Shown piece after piece: positions 1 to 7,315 of a stretch of 57,360 nt of DNA. Positions within the stretch are counted from its first letter, which is position 1; each line of letters opens with the position of its first letter. This DNA is from Clostridiales bacterium. Lineage in GTDB: Bacteria > Bacillota > Clostridia > Christensenellales > Aristaeellaceae. The translations under genes were made by a program, and so were the position numbers. The stretch lies in assembly GCA_004557125.1 (NCBI GenBank), contig SFET01000010.1:1-57360 (forward strand). Reading direction: 5' to 3'. Below the pieces are notes generated by a model, which was not told the origin of the DNA, did no database searches, and saw only the letters and a list, made by a program, of their open reading frames with translations.

Positions 1-708
1 GACATGGTGCTGGCGGACGACAACTTCGCCACCATCGTCGGTGCGGTGGAGGAGGGCCGCCGCATCTACGACAACATCCGCAAGGCCATCCAGTTCCTGC
101 TGGGCTCCAACATGAGCGAGGTCATCGCCATCTTCGTGGCGACGCTGATGGGATTTACGGTGCTGAAGCCTGTGCACCTCTTGTGGATAAATCTGATCAC
201 CGACTGCTTCCCGGCGCTGGCGCTGGGCATGGAGAAGGCCGAGAAGGACGTGATGCAGCGCAAGCCCCGCTCCTCGAAGGAGGGCGTGTTCGCCGGCGGC
301 ATGGGCGTGGACGTGGCTTATCAGGGCGTGCTGGTCGCCGCGCTGACGCTGCTGAGCTACTTCATCGGCCACTTCATGGAGAGCGGCGTGTGGGAGATCG
401 CCAGCAGTCCCGACGGCATGACCATGGCCTTCATGACCATGTCCATGGCCGAAATCTTCCATAGCTTCAACATGCGCTCCCAGCGCGGCAGCATCTTCAG
501 CCTGGGCAGCACGAACAAGATGCTGCTGGGCGCGGCGCTGTTCACGCTGGTCGCCACCACCGCCGTGTGCGAGATTCCGCTGCTGGCCACCGCCTTCGGC
601 TTCACCAGCGTGAGCTTCGTGGAATATGTGGTTGCCATCGGCCTGGGCGCCTGCGTGGTGCCCGTGGTGGAGCTGGTGAAGTTCTTCCAGTGCCGCAGGG
701 CGAAGTGA
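1..708 (+). CDS. Cation (Ca2+-type) P-type ATPase, C-terminal fragment
   Basis: Only the last 235 residues are present; the reading frame is open from base 1, so the gene begins outside the window. The fragment starts in the conserved DMVLADDNFATI hinge that follows the phosphorylation and nucleotide-binding domains. It then carries the C-terminal membrane helices. The helix LLWINLITDCFPALALG holds the Asn/Asp ion ligands typical of M6 in the SERCA/PMCA-like P2 ATPases. About six membrane segments follow the hinge, the normal number for this half. Such pumps export Ca2+ (some export Mn2+) across the cytoplasmic membrane using ATP. The missing N-terminal part, with the DKTG phosphorylation site, cannot be checked here. 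The gene is followed by a hairpin and a convergent operon, so it is the last gene of its transcript. Confidence 0.9.
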   Translation, partial: DMVLADDNFATIVGAVEEGRRIYDNIRKAIQFLLGSNMSEVIAIFVATLMGFTVLKPVHLLWINLITDCFPALALGMEKAEKDVMQRKPRSSKEGVFAGGMGVDVAYQGVLVAALTLLSYFIGHFMESGVWEIASSPDGMTMAFMTMSMAEIFHSFNMRSQRGSIFSLGSTNKMLLGAALFTLVATTAVCEIPLLATAFGFTSVSFVEYVVAIGLGACVVPVVELVKFFQCRRAK

Positions 709-741
709 CGCAGACAGTGGCAAAACAGATGAAATATATAA

Positions 742-776
742 GAAGGGATCCGACCGATGAATGGTCGGATCCCTTC
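742..776. terminator. Intrinsic terminator between convergent genes
   Basis: A 14-bp perfect stem (742-755 with 763-776) encloses a 7-base loop. Read on the minus strand it is followed by a U-rich stretch, and on the plus strand by GCGTTTG, so it may serve both the ATPase gene and larA. Confidence 0.75.
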
Positions 777-791
777 GCGTTTGCTGCGGCA

Positions 792-2138
792 TCAGTGGTA
801 GGGCAGCGCTGCATCCCCGAATTCGCCGTTGAGGCGGGCGTAGGTTGCCTCGTTCTGGGGCAGCACGTAGCCGCCGTAGGGGATCACGGTGACGGATTTC
901 CCCCTGAGATCCAGGGCGCGCTGAATCTGCTGCACTTCCCGGAAGGATTCGATGCCCATATCCCGCACCAGGACAGGATCGATCTGGCTGAGCATCAGGA
1001 AGCGCCCCGCCTTGCGGATGGATTCGCAGGATGCGTAGAAGATGTAGCCTGCGATGGTGAAGTTCGCCCGTAGCGCCTCGTCCAATTGACCCTGGGACAG
1101 CGGCTTTGTCCAATTGAAGAAGTCCGGCGCGCCGCCGCCCTCGGGACAGGCGCACAGGAACACGAAGGTGCCGCCAGGTTTGAGGGCATGTATGCCGTTG
1201 AGCAGCGATTTGATGCCCTGATACAGGTTCAGATCCTTGGGATAGCCGCCACAGGATGCGATGACCACATCGGATTCGCCGGTGATCTCCCGGCCGTAGT
1301 AGCGCTGGCAGAATGCACAGCTGGCCAGCCAGGCTTCGCGGAAATCCCCGCAGAACAGGCCGGCGTGTTCAGCGTTCGCGTTGACCACGACGTCGATGCC
1401 GAAGATGGGATCGACCAGCGCCGCAGCGTCGTCCATGTCCTCGTGGATGGGATTGCGGTTCAGCTTGCCGCTGCCCACCAGCGGGCTGGACTGGGGATGC
1501 TCGGGATCCAGCGCCATGGAGTGGTTGCGCCGGATGGTCGCGCGGGAGCAGACGCCCGGCAGGATGGACTTGCGGCCGCCGCCGTAGCCCGCCATCAGGT
1601 GGTGCACGGTGCCGCCCACGGTGATGACCTTGCGCCCCACGGCCAGGGGATTGACCTCCACATGGTTGCCGTAGCGGGTGACGCCCACATCCACCAGATC
1701 CGGCGCATCGCAATCGTGGTTGCGCACCTCGCAGCGGGCGTAGACGTAGGGACTGGACAGGGCTTCAAGCTCCGCATCGGTCATGGGGCGGTGGGTGCCC
1801 AGGGCGATCAGCACGGCGATGTCGGAATCGGCGATGCCGCACTGCTGCTCCAGATACTTCACCAGCAGCTCACAGATCCGGTCCTGGCGCATCCAGAAGC
1901 GGGTGATGTCCGAGAGGATGATGGTCACCCTGTCTCCCGGATGCAACCGTGCCTTCAGAGGAGCGCCGATGCAGTCCTCCTCCACGGAGCGCAAAAAGAC
2001 AGCGGGGAGGTCGGAGATGGTGGGCATCTCGCTTCCGTAGAGCCAGGATACGGAGGCGGCATCGGACAGATCCAGCGTCACTTCCTCCTTCCCGTAGCGC
2101 AGGCGCGCCACACGATCAGCTGAAGAGCATGCGATCAT
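792..2138 (-). CDS. larA: LarA-family nickel-pincer (NPN) 2-hydroxyacid racemase
   Basis: This 448-residue protein belongs to the lactate racemase LarA family. These enzymes use a nickel-pincer nucleotide to move hydride at the C2 of 2-hydroxyacids. The active-site residues of Lactobacillus plantarum LarA can be placed: His116 in LGTHRPMT, His180 and Lys190 in HHLMAGYGGGRKSILPG (Lys190 matches the cofactor-tethering Lys184), His206 matching the Ni ligand His200, and a YQGIK motif matching Tyr294-Gln295-Lys298. The enzyme should therefore be active if cofactor is supplied; larB, larC and larE are not in this window. The start is set by AAGGAGG nine bases upstream. The start codon lies inside the end of the upstream ABC ATPase gene (23-base overlap), so it is probably translationally coupled and under the Trp T-box. 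The substrate is unknown; the operon suggests an aromatic hydroxyacid such as indole-3-lactate, which is inference. Confidence 0.88.
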   Translation of the reverse strand: MIACSSADRVARLRYGKEEVTLDLSDAASVSWLYGSEMPTISDLPAVFLRSVEEDCIGAPLKARLHPGDRVTIILSDITRFWMRQDRICELLVKYLEQQCGIADSDIAVLIALGTHRPMTDAELEALSSPYVYARCEVRNHDCDAPDLVDVGVTRYGNHVEVNPLAVGRKVITVGGTVHHLMAGYGGGRKSILPGVCSRATIRRNHSMALDPEHPQSSPLVGSGKLNRNPIHEDMDDAAALVDPIFGIDVVVNANAEHAGLFCGDFREAWLASCAFCQRYYGREITGESDVVIASCGGYPKDLNLYQGIKSLLNGIHALKPGGTFVFLCACPEGGGAPDFFNWTKPLSQGQLDEALRANFTIAGYIFYASCESIRKAGRFLMLSQIDPVLVRDMGIESFREVQQIQRALDLRGKSVTVIPYGGYVLPQNEATYARLNGEFGDAALPYH

Positions 2139-2910
2139 TGTCCAGTTCCTCCTTCTTCTTTTCGGAATACAGCCGCAGCAGCCGTTCCACCGACATCTGC
2201 TTTCGCTCCTCGCCGGAGATGTCCAGAATCACCTGGCCGGCGTCCATCATGATGGTGCGGCTGCCGGTGGTGAGTGCGGCGCGGATGTTGTGGGTGATCA
2301 TCATGGTGGTGAGGGAATTCTCCGAGACGATCTGATTGGTGATCTCCATGATCTTCTCCGCGGTGGCCGGATCCAGGGCCGCGGTGTGCTCGTCCAGCAG
2401 CAGCAGCTTCGGCATCACCAGCGTGCACATCAGCAGCGTGACCACCTGGCGCTGTCCGCCGGAGAGCAGGCCGACCTTCGTCTTCATGCGATCCTCCAGT
2501 CCCATGTCGTAGCGGGCGAGGGCATCGCGAAAGAGATTGTAGCGCTTTTTGCTCAGCGCCAGGGAGAAGGGGCCGGAGTGGGCGCGGGTGTAGGCCAGGG
2601 CCATGTTTTCCTCGATGGTCATGCCCGGCGCGGTGCCCTTCATGGGATCCTGAAATACCCGGCCGATCTGCCGGGCCCGGGCGTACTCCGGGGCGAAGCT
2701 GATGTCCTCGCCGCCCAGGCGAATGCGTCCTCGGTCGCAGAGAAAGCTGCCGCACACGGCGTTGAACAGCGTGGATTTGCCCGCGCCGTTGGAGCCGATC
2801 ACCGTGACGAATTCGCCGGGATCCAGGTGCAGCGATACGTCATCCAGCGCAACGTGGGCGTTGACGGTGCCCGGTGCGAAGGTCTTTTGCAGGTGAACCA
2901 GATCAAGCAT
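2116..2910 (-). CDS. trpZ: ABC transporter ATPase, TrpZ type
   Basis: A 264-residue ABC ATPase that powers the uptake system encoded just upstream. It has Walker A GSNGAGKST near residues 39-47, signature LSGGQRQV, and Walker B LLLLDEHTAALDP. The Walker B is followed by His rather than Pro (DEHTAALDP), which is characteristic of the subgroup that pairs with PF04392-type binding proteins. It overlaps the permease gene by 8 bases and the larA gene by 23, so all are cotranslated. The assignment to tryptophan rests on the leader RNA of the operon, not on the ATPase itself. Confidence 0.85.
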   Translation of the reverse strand: MLDLVHLQKTFAPGTVNAHVALDDVSLHLDPGEFVTVIGSNGAGKSTLFNAVCGSFLCDRGRIRLGGEDISFAPEYARARQIGRVFQDPMKGTAPGMTIEENMALAYTRAHSGPFSLALSKKRYNLFRDALARYDMGLEDRMKTKVGLLSGGQRQVVTLLMCTLVMPKLLLLDEHTAALDPATAEKIMEITNQIVSENSLTTMMITHNIRAALTTGSRTIMMDAGQVILDISGEERKQMSVERLLRLYSEKKKEELDNDRMLFS

Positions 2911-3820
2911 GCTTTCCCGCCTCCTTGATGAGCTTTCGCTTCTGATTGTACTGTCGCGCGGCGGGGATCGCCAGGGTGATGGCGACGATCACCGCGCACA
3001 TCAGCTTCATCATGTTCGCGCTGTTGGCGCCGAAGAGGTTCAGATCCACCACCAGCGTGACGATCAGCTTGTAGATCACGGAGCCCACCATGGCGGAGAT
3101 CAGGCCGCGGGTCGGGCCGGAGCGCCCCAGCACCGCCTCGCCGATGATGACGGCGGCTAGGCCGTAGACCAGCGTGCCGGAGGAGGCGTTGATGTCCGCG
3201 TAGCCGCAGTAGTGCACGATGAGCGCACCGGAGAGAGCCACCAGCGCATTGGAGATGCACAGGCCCACCAGCTTGGTGCGATCGGCGTTGATGGAGGAGG
3301 CGCGCACCATGTCGGGATTGTCGCCGGTGGCGCGAATGCACATGCCCAGGTGGGTCTTGAAGAACAGGATCATGAGCATAAGCGCGATTGCGGCGAAGAT
3401 GGCAGCTGCGATGGCGCCGGCGATTTTCTTCTGAAAGGGATCCAGATCGAAGCAGGCGTAGAGCAGCTTGAACACGGAATTCGATGAACCGATGCTCAGG
3501 TTTGTAGTGCCCATCGCCATGAGGTTGATGGTGTACAGACCGTTCATGGTGATGATGCCGGAGAGCACCGGATGAATCTTCAGTCGCGTCTGAAGCAGGC
3601 CGGTGACAGCGCCGGCCAATGCGCCGGCCAGTATGGCGCAGGGGAAGGAAAGCAGGGGATGCCCCGTTGCGGCGATGATGGCGGCGATGGACGCGCCGAA
3701 GCCGAAGCTGCCCTCCGTGGTGAGATCCGGGAGGTTGAGAACGCGCAGGGAGAGATAGATGCCCAGCGCGAGAATGCCGTAGAGGAAGCCCTCCTGGAGG
3801 GCGACGATGTAGAGCGCCAT
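2903..3820 (-). CDS. trpY: ABC transporter permease, TrpY type
   Basis: A 305-residue membrane protein with about eight to nine hydrophobic segments, of the branched-chain (LivH/RbsC-like, BPD_transp_2) permease fold. The segment SLRVLNLPDLTTEGSFGFGA near the N-terminus is typical of the permeases that accompany PF04392 binding proteins. It forms the membrane channel of the tryptophan-type importer with the ATPase whose gene overlaps its end. It lies 77 bases downstream of the binding-protein gene, and the gap holds a strong hairpin. Substrate assignment comes from the T-box. Confidence 0.85.
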   Translation of the reverse strand: MALYIVALQEGFLYGILALGIYLSLRVLNLPDLTTEGSFGFGASIAAIIAATGHPLLSFPCAILAGALAGAVTGLLQTRLKIHPVLSGIITMNGLYTINLMAMGTTNLSIGSSNSVFKLLYACFDLDPFQKKIAGAIAAAIFAAIALMLMILFFKTHLGMCIRATGDNPDMVRASSINADRTKLVGLCISNALVALSGALIVHYCGYADINASSGTLVYGLAAVIIGEAVLGRSGPTRGLISAMVGSVIYKLIVTLVVDLNLFGANSANMMKLMCAVIVAITLAIPAARQYNQKRKLIKEAGKHA

Positions 3821-3856
3821 GCTTTCACTTCCGTTTCTTCAGGATGGACGGCACGG

Positions 3857-3878
3857 GCCGGGCGGCGATGCGCCCGGC
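3857..3878 (-). promoter_or_regulatory. Intergenic hairpin after the binding-protein gene
   Basis: GCCGGGCG (3857-3864) pairs with CGCCCGGC (3871-3878) around a 6-base loop, with no U-tract. It lies between trpX and trpY. It is most simply a processing or 3'-protection element that favours the binding-protein mRNA over the downstream genes, not a full terminator. Confidence 0.55.
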
Positions 3879-3897
3879 TCCGCAGCCAGATTGAGAT

Positions 3898-4878
3898 TTA
3901 TTCGCCGATGTAGTTGACGGCGTAGGTGATGTCGCCGACCTGCAGGCTGTCGCCGCTCAGATCGATGCCGATGGCCTCCAGCATGGCGGTGTTGGCGCTG
4001 ATGTAGTCCGCGCTGACCACGATGGCGGGGATTTCGGTGACGGGCGTGCCGTTGAGATAGGTCAGGGCCATCTCGGCGGTCTTTTCGCCGATGCCCACGT
4101 CGTCGATGGCGATGGTGGCCATGCAGCCGGAGGCGACGGTGGTGGCGGAGGAGCAGTAGGTGGGGATGCCGTACTCCATGCACAGCTCTGCCAGAGAGGT
4201 CACGCCGGCCTGAACGTTGGAATCGTTGGGAACAAAGATGGCGTCGCAGCCGTCAGAGATCAGCGCCTCGGTGACGGAGGCAACCTCGGAGGAGTTGCTC
4301 ACGGTCTTGACCACGTATTCGATGCCCTTCTCCTCGAGGTAGGCGACGCAGGATTCCACGGTGTTGGCGGAATTGGCCTCGCTGGTGGAGTAGATCAGGC
4401 CGTAGCGCTCGATGCCGGGGGTCAGCACGTCCGCCAGGGCGAAGATGTCGCCCACCGGGATGGCGTTGCTGGTGCCGGTGGCGTTCCTGTCGGGGGTTGC
4501 CATTTCGCTGATCACGCCGGCAGCCACAGGTGCGGAGACCGCGCAGAAGAAGCAGGGGGTTTCGCTCTCCAGGTTCACAAACTGCTGGGTTGCGGGCGTT
4601 GCGATGCAGAACACCAGATCGTAGCCGTCCATGGAATTGCAGATGGTGGAGAGGGCTGTGGCGTCGCCCTGGGCGCACTGATAAACGATCTCAGCGGTTT
4701 CCTCCGTGTAACCGCCTGCGGCGAGGCCCTTGAGAATGCCGTCCTTCATATCGAGGAAGGCGCCGTTTTCCGCCATGGTGATGATGCCGATGGCGGGCTT
4801 TTCCTCCGCAAATGCGCTGGACAGGGAGCATGCGAGAACCAGAGCGATGACCAGAATCAGACTTGCGATGCGCTTCAT
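3898..4878 (-). CDS. trpX: Tryptophan-type ABC transporter substrate-binding protein (PF04392)
   Basis: A 326-residue secreted protein of the ABC_sub_bind family (PF04392), the family of streptococcal TrpX. Residues 1-24 are a signal peptide with a SAFA/EEK cleavage site; an internal VLAC could also act as a weak lipobox. The mature part begins with the family pattern PAIGIITMAENG. The start MKRIAS is chosen because AGGAGG lies about eight bases upstream and a signal peptide follows; an in-frame extension to 5019 would run back through the terminator stem of the leader. It is the first gene of the operon, downstream of the T-box. The leader's UGG specifier makes L-tryptophan or a close derivative the best ligand guess. 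Confidence 0.88.
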   Translation of the reverse strand: MKRIASLILVIALVLACSLSSAFAEEKPAIGIITMAENGAFLDMKDGILKGLAAGGYTEETAEIVYQCAQGDATALSTICNSMDGYDLVFCIATPATQQFVNLESETPCFFCAVSAPVAAGVISEMATPDRNATGTSNAIPVGDIFALADVLTPGIERYGLIYSTSEANSANTVESCVAYLEEKGIEYVVKTVSNSSEVASVTEALISDGCDAIFVPNDSNVQAGVTSLAELCMEYGIPTYCSSATTVASGCMATIAIDDVGIGEKTAEMALTYLNGTPVTEIPAIVVSADYISANTAMLEAIGIDLSGDSLQVGDITYAVNYIGE

Positions 4879-4984
4879 TTTGTTTTCCTCCTTGGATGTG
4901 CATATAATGTTGATCTTGCTTGTGTGGGGGATCAACGCTCTGCCCGCGGAAACAGGGCGTCGGATCGGCGGATACATGTGGGCC

Positions 4985-5265
4985 GCAAAAAAACTGCCCT
5001 CTGTGTACCTATGATACACAAAGGGCAGGAATCTTTCCTACGGTGCCACCTTCATTTTGACTGCATGACGCAGTCCTCACTGGGATGCCAACACATCCCG
5101 CACCTTTAACGCAGGTATACGGTCCGGCTACTCGGCACTGCCTTTCACCTTTCCCTCGGCGACCCATTGTCCCATCCGGCATTTCTGCGGAACTCGCACC
5201 AACGTCCACTCTCTGTGAGCGCCCATGATGGTTTTACTCTCGCCTCAACGGTTTGCTTTGAAGTT
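4985..5265 (-). promoter_or_regulatory. T-box riboswitch, tRNA-Trp specific (UGG specifier)
   Basis: The minus-strand leader has all T-box parts. Stem I: lower pairing GGCGA (5244-5240) with UCGCC (5162-5158), and upper pairing CCAUC (5231-5227) with GAUGG (5076 region excluded; paired bases are 5176-5172). Between the arms lie AGUA on the 5' side and GACAA-UGG-G on the 3' side. UGG (5166-5164), followed by the usual purine, is therefore the specifier codon for Trp. The distal part has AGAGAG and GGUG motifs. The T-box sequence AAGGUGGCACCGUAGG (about 5053-5038) contains the UGGN bulge as UGGC (5048-5045). Its variable C pairs with discriminator G73, which is the base found in bacterial tRNA-Trp. 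Two independent positions therefore agree on tRNA-Trp. A terminator follows at once. Confidence 0.93.
4987..5028 (-). terminator. T-box-controlled terminator
   Basis: On the minus strand a 14-bp stem (5015-5028 with 4994-5007, one G-U wobble) is followed by seven Us (4993-4987). It lies just after the T-box sequence, so it is the alternative to the antiterminator and ends transcription before trpX when tRNA-Trp is charged. Confidence 0.92.
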
Positions 5266-5271
5266 GAGAGC

Positions 5272-5300
5272 ATTATAGCGCGATGATTTTGGATTGTCAA
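5272..5300 (-). promoter_or_regulatory. Perfect sigma-A consensus promoter for the Trp operon
   Basis: On the minus strand TTGACA (5300-5295), a 17-base spacer and TATAAT (5277-5272) match the housekeeping consensus at all twelve positions. The predicted start is near 5265, which begins the T-box leader. A maximal promoter fits control by termination rather than by initiation. Confidence 0.92.
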
Positions 5301-5402
5301 CACTTTGATTCAATGCTTAATAAATTCGGTGATTTATACCAAATTGCATGCGCATATATGGCGGCGGGCCGCGATCCGCGCGAAGGGAGCCGCATTGTGC
5401 GC

Positions 5403-5491
5403 AAAACTTGCGCCAGAAAGGGCTAAAACTTGGCGACTTTACAAACTTCTGATCTTTTTCGTATCTTTTCCGGACGATTGCAGGTTACGAT
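5403..5491 (+). promoter_or_regulatory. Candidate Pho-regulated promoter upstream of pstS
   Basis: AAAACTTG occurs at 5403-5410 and again exactly 22 bases later at 5425-5432, with a looser copy (CAAACTT) near 5442. A 22-base period equals two 11-base units, as in PhoB-type direct-repeat boxes. A weak -10 (TACGAT, 5486-5491) follows and no good -35 is seen, as expected for an activator-dependent promoter. The rest of 5301-5544 holds nothing else I can support. Confidence 0.35.
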
Positions 5492-5544
5492 AGATGCGTA
5501 CCCAAGATCAAAGAACAAACGAGACAGGAAAGAAGGTCAACATT

Positions 5545-6393
5545 ATGAAGAAGATTCTGGCTATGGTTCTGGCAATGCTGCTGGTGATCGGCAGCGCATG
5601 CGCGGTCGCAGAGGAAATCAACGTGATCTCCCGCGAGGACGGCAGCGGCACCCGCGGCGCATTCATCGAGCTGTTCGGCATCGAGCAGAAGGACGAGAAC
5701 GGCAACAAGGTGGACTACACCACCGACGAGGCGGACATCACCAACAGCACCTCGGTCATGATGACCAGCGTCGCCGGCAACCCCAATGCCATCGGTTACA
5801 TCTCCCTGGGCTCCCTGAATGACACCGTGAAGGCCCTGAACATTGACGGCGTCTCAGCCAGCGTTGAGAACATCAAGGCCGGCATCTACACCGTCGCCCG
5901 CCCCTTCAACATCGCCACCAAGGCGGAGGTCTCCGAGGCTGCGCAGGCGTTCATCGACTTCATCCTCAGCGCCGAGGGCCAGGCTGTCGTCGAGGAGAAC
6001 GGCTACATCGCAGTCGTCGAGGATGCGCCGGCCTATGCGGGCAGCAGCGTCGAGGGCAAGGTCGTCGTTGCCGGTTCCTCCTCCGTCACCCCGGTCATGG
6101 AGAAGCTGAAGGAGGCCTATCTGGCCATCAATCCCAACGCTGAGATCGAGGTTCAGCAGAGCGACTCCTCCACCGGCATGAACAGCGCCATCGAGGGCGT
6201 GTGCGACATCGGCATGGCTTCCCGCGCAGTCAAGGACAGCGAGCTCGAGGCCGGCCTCGTCTCCACCACCATCGCCATGGACGGCATCGCGGTGATCGTC
6301 AGCAATGACAACGCCCAGACCGATCTGACCGCAGATCAGGTGCGCGCCATCTACATGGGCGAAATCACCGACTGGAGCGAAGTCAATGAATAA
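5545..6393 (+). CDS. pstS: Phosphate ABC transporter binding protein PstS, circularly permuted
   Basis: A 282-residue secreted phosphate-binding protein in which the two halves of PstS are in reversed order. After a signal peptide (1-23, site near AVA/EEI) the mature protein starts with INVISREDGSGTRGAF. In ordinary PstS this phosphate-binding loop follows the first crossover, in mid-protein. The usual C-terminal half continues to about residue 155. From residue 172 comes what is normally the N-terminus: VVVAGSSSVTPVMEKL, then QQSDSSTGM and DIGMASRAVKDSEL, ending at ITDWSEVNE. Ordinary PstS continues from WSE(V/I) straight into the INVISRED-like strand, so the new ends lie exactly at that junction. 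All phosphate-binding loops are retained. The start is MKKILAM with AGAAAGAAGG upstream. Its end overlaps pstC by 8 bases. Confidence 0.92.
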   Translation: MKKILAMVLAMLLVIGSACAVAEEINVISREDGSGTRGAFIELFGIEQKDENGNKVDYTTDEADITNSTSVMMTSVAGNPNAIGYISLGSLNDTVKALNIDGVSASVENIKAGIYTVARPFNIATKAEVSEAAQAFIDFILSAEGQAVVEENGYIAVVEDAPAYAGSSVEGKVVVAGSSSVTPVMEKLKEAYLAINPNAEIEVQQSDSSTGMNSAIEGVCDIGMASRAVKDSELEAGLVSTTIAMDGIAVIVSNDNAQTDLTADQVRAIYMGEITDWSEVNE

Positions 6394-7312
6394 GGTCAAT
6401 GCACCTGCCAGCCGGACCGGGGTCAACCCCGGTCCCTTTGGCAAATCCGGAAAGAGGCGCACAGGCAGCCTGAAGGAGAGCTTCGCACGGGGCCTGTTCA
6501 TCGTCGCCGCATGTATATCGATTCTGGCTGTCCTTCTGATCTGCGTATTTCTGTTTGCAAACGGACTTCCCGGGATGTTCAAAATCGGCGTGCTGGATTT
6601 CCTGACCGGCACCAAGTGGAAGCCGGGCAACGACATCTACGGCATCCTGCCGATGATCCTTGGCAGCGTGTACGTAACGGCGGGCGCGTTAATCATCGGC
6701 GTACCCGCGGGCCTGCTGACGGCGATCTTCCTCTCTCGCTTTGCTTCGGGCAGACCTGCGAAGATGATGCGCTCCGCCGTATCCCTTCTCGCTGGCATCC
6801 CCTCTGTGGTGTACGGCTTCTTCGGCCTGGTGGTGATTGTGCCGCTGATCCGAACGCTCTTCGGCGGCAGCGGCTCCAGCCTGCTGGCGGCCTGCATCCT
6901 GCTGGGCATGATGATCCTGCCGACGATCATCACGCTGTCGGAGTCCGCGCTGAACGCCGTACCCCAGTCCTACTATGAGGGCGCGCTGGCGCTGGGCGCC
7001 ACCCATGAGCGGTCGGTATTCTTCGTCATCCTGCCGGCGGCCAAGTCCGGCGTGCTGGCGGCGATCATCCTGGGCATCGGACGCGCCATCGGCGAGGCCA
7101 TGGCGGTGATGATGGTGGCGGGCAACCGTGCGGTGATTCCCAACAGCCTGGTCAAGGGCGTGCGCACACTCACCAGCAACATCGTCATGGAGATGGGCTA
7201 CGCTACCGATCTGCACCGCGAGGCGCTGATCGCCACGGCCGTGGTGCTGTTCGTATTCATCCTGATCATCAATCTGCTGTTTTCCGTCATCAAGAGAAAG
7301 GCAAAGCTGTAA
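6386..7312 (+). CDS. pstC: Phosphate ABC transporter permease PstC
   Basis: A 308-residue inner-membrane permease with about six membrane segments and a typical PstC cytoplasmic N-terminus. The segment WKPGNDIYGILPMILGSVYV and the EAA-type loop (SYYEGALALGATHERSVFFV) are characteristic of the PstC family. It forms the phosphate channel with PstA. The gene starts inside the end of pstS (8-base overlap) and ends three bases before pstA, so the genes are tightly coupled. Confidence 0.95.
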   Translation: MNKVNAPASRTGVNPGPFGKSGKRRTGSLKESFARGLFIVAACISILAVLLICVFLFANGLPGMFKIGVLDFLTGTKWKPGNDIYGILPMILGSVYVTAGALIIGVPAGLLTAIFLSRFASGRPAKMMRSAVSLLAGIPSVVYGFFGLVVIVPLIRTLFGGSGSSLLAACILLGMMILPTIITLSESALNAVPQSYYEGALALGATHERSVFFVILPAAKSGVLAAIILGIGRAIGEAMAVMMVAGNRAVIPNSLVKGVRTLTSNIVMEMGYATDLHREALIATAVVLFVFILIINLLFSVIKRKAKL

Positions 7313-7315
7313 ATT

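Noticed and set aside
5545..6393. PstS as a frameshifted or truncated gene
   Set aside because: The frame is continuous, begins with a signal peptide, and contains both halves once; only their order is changed.
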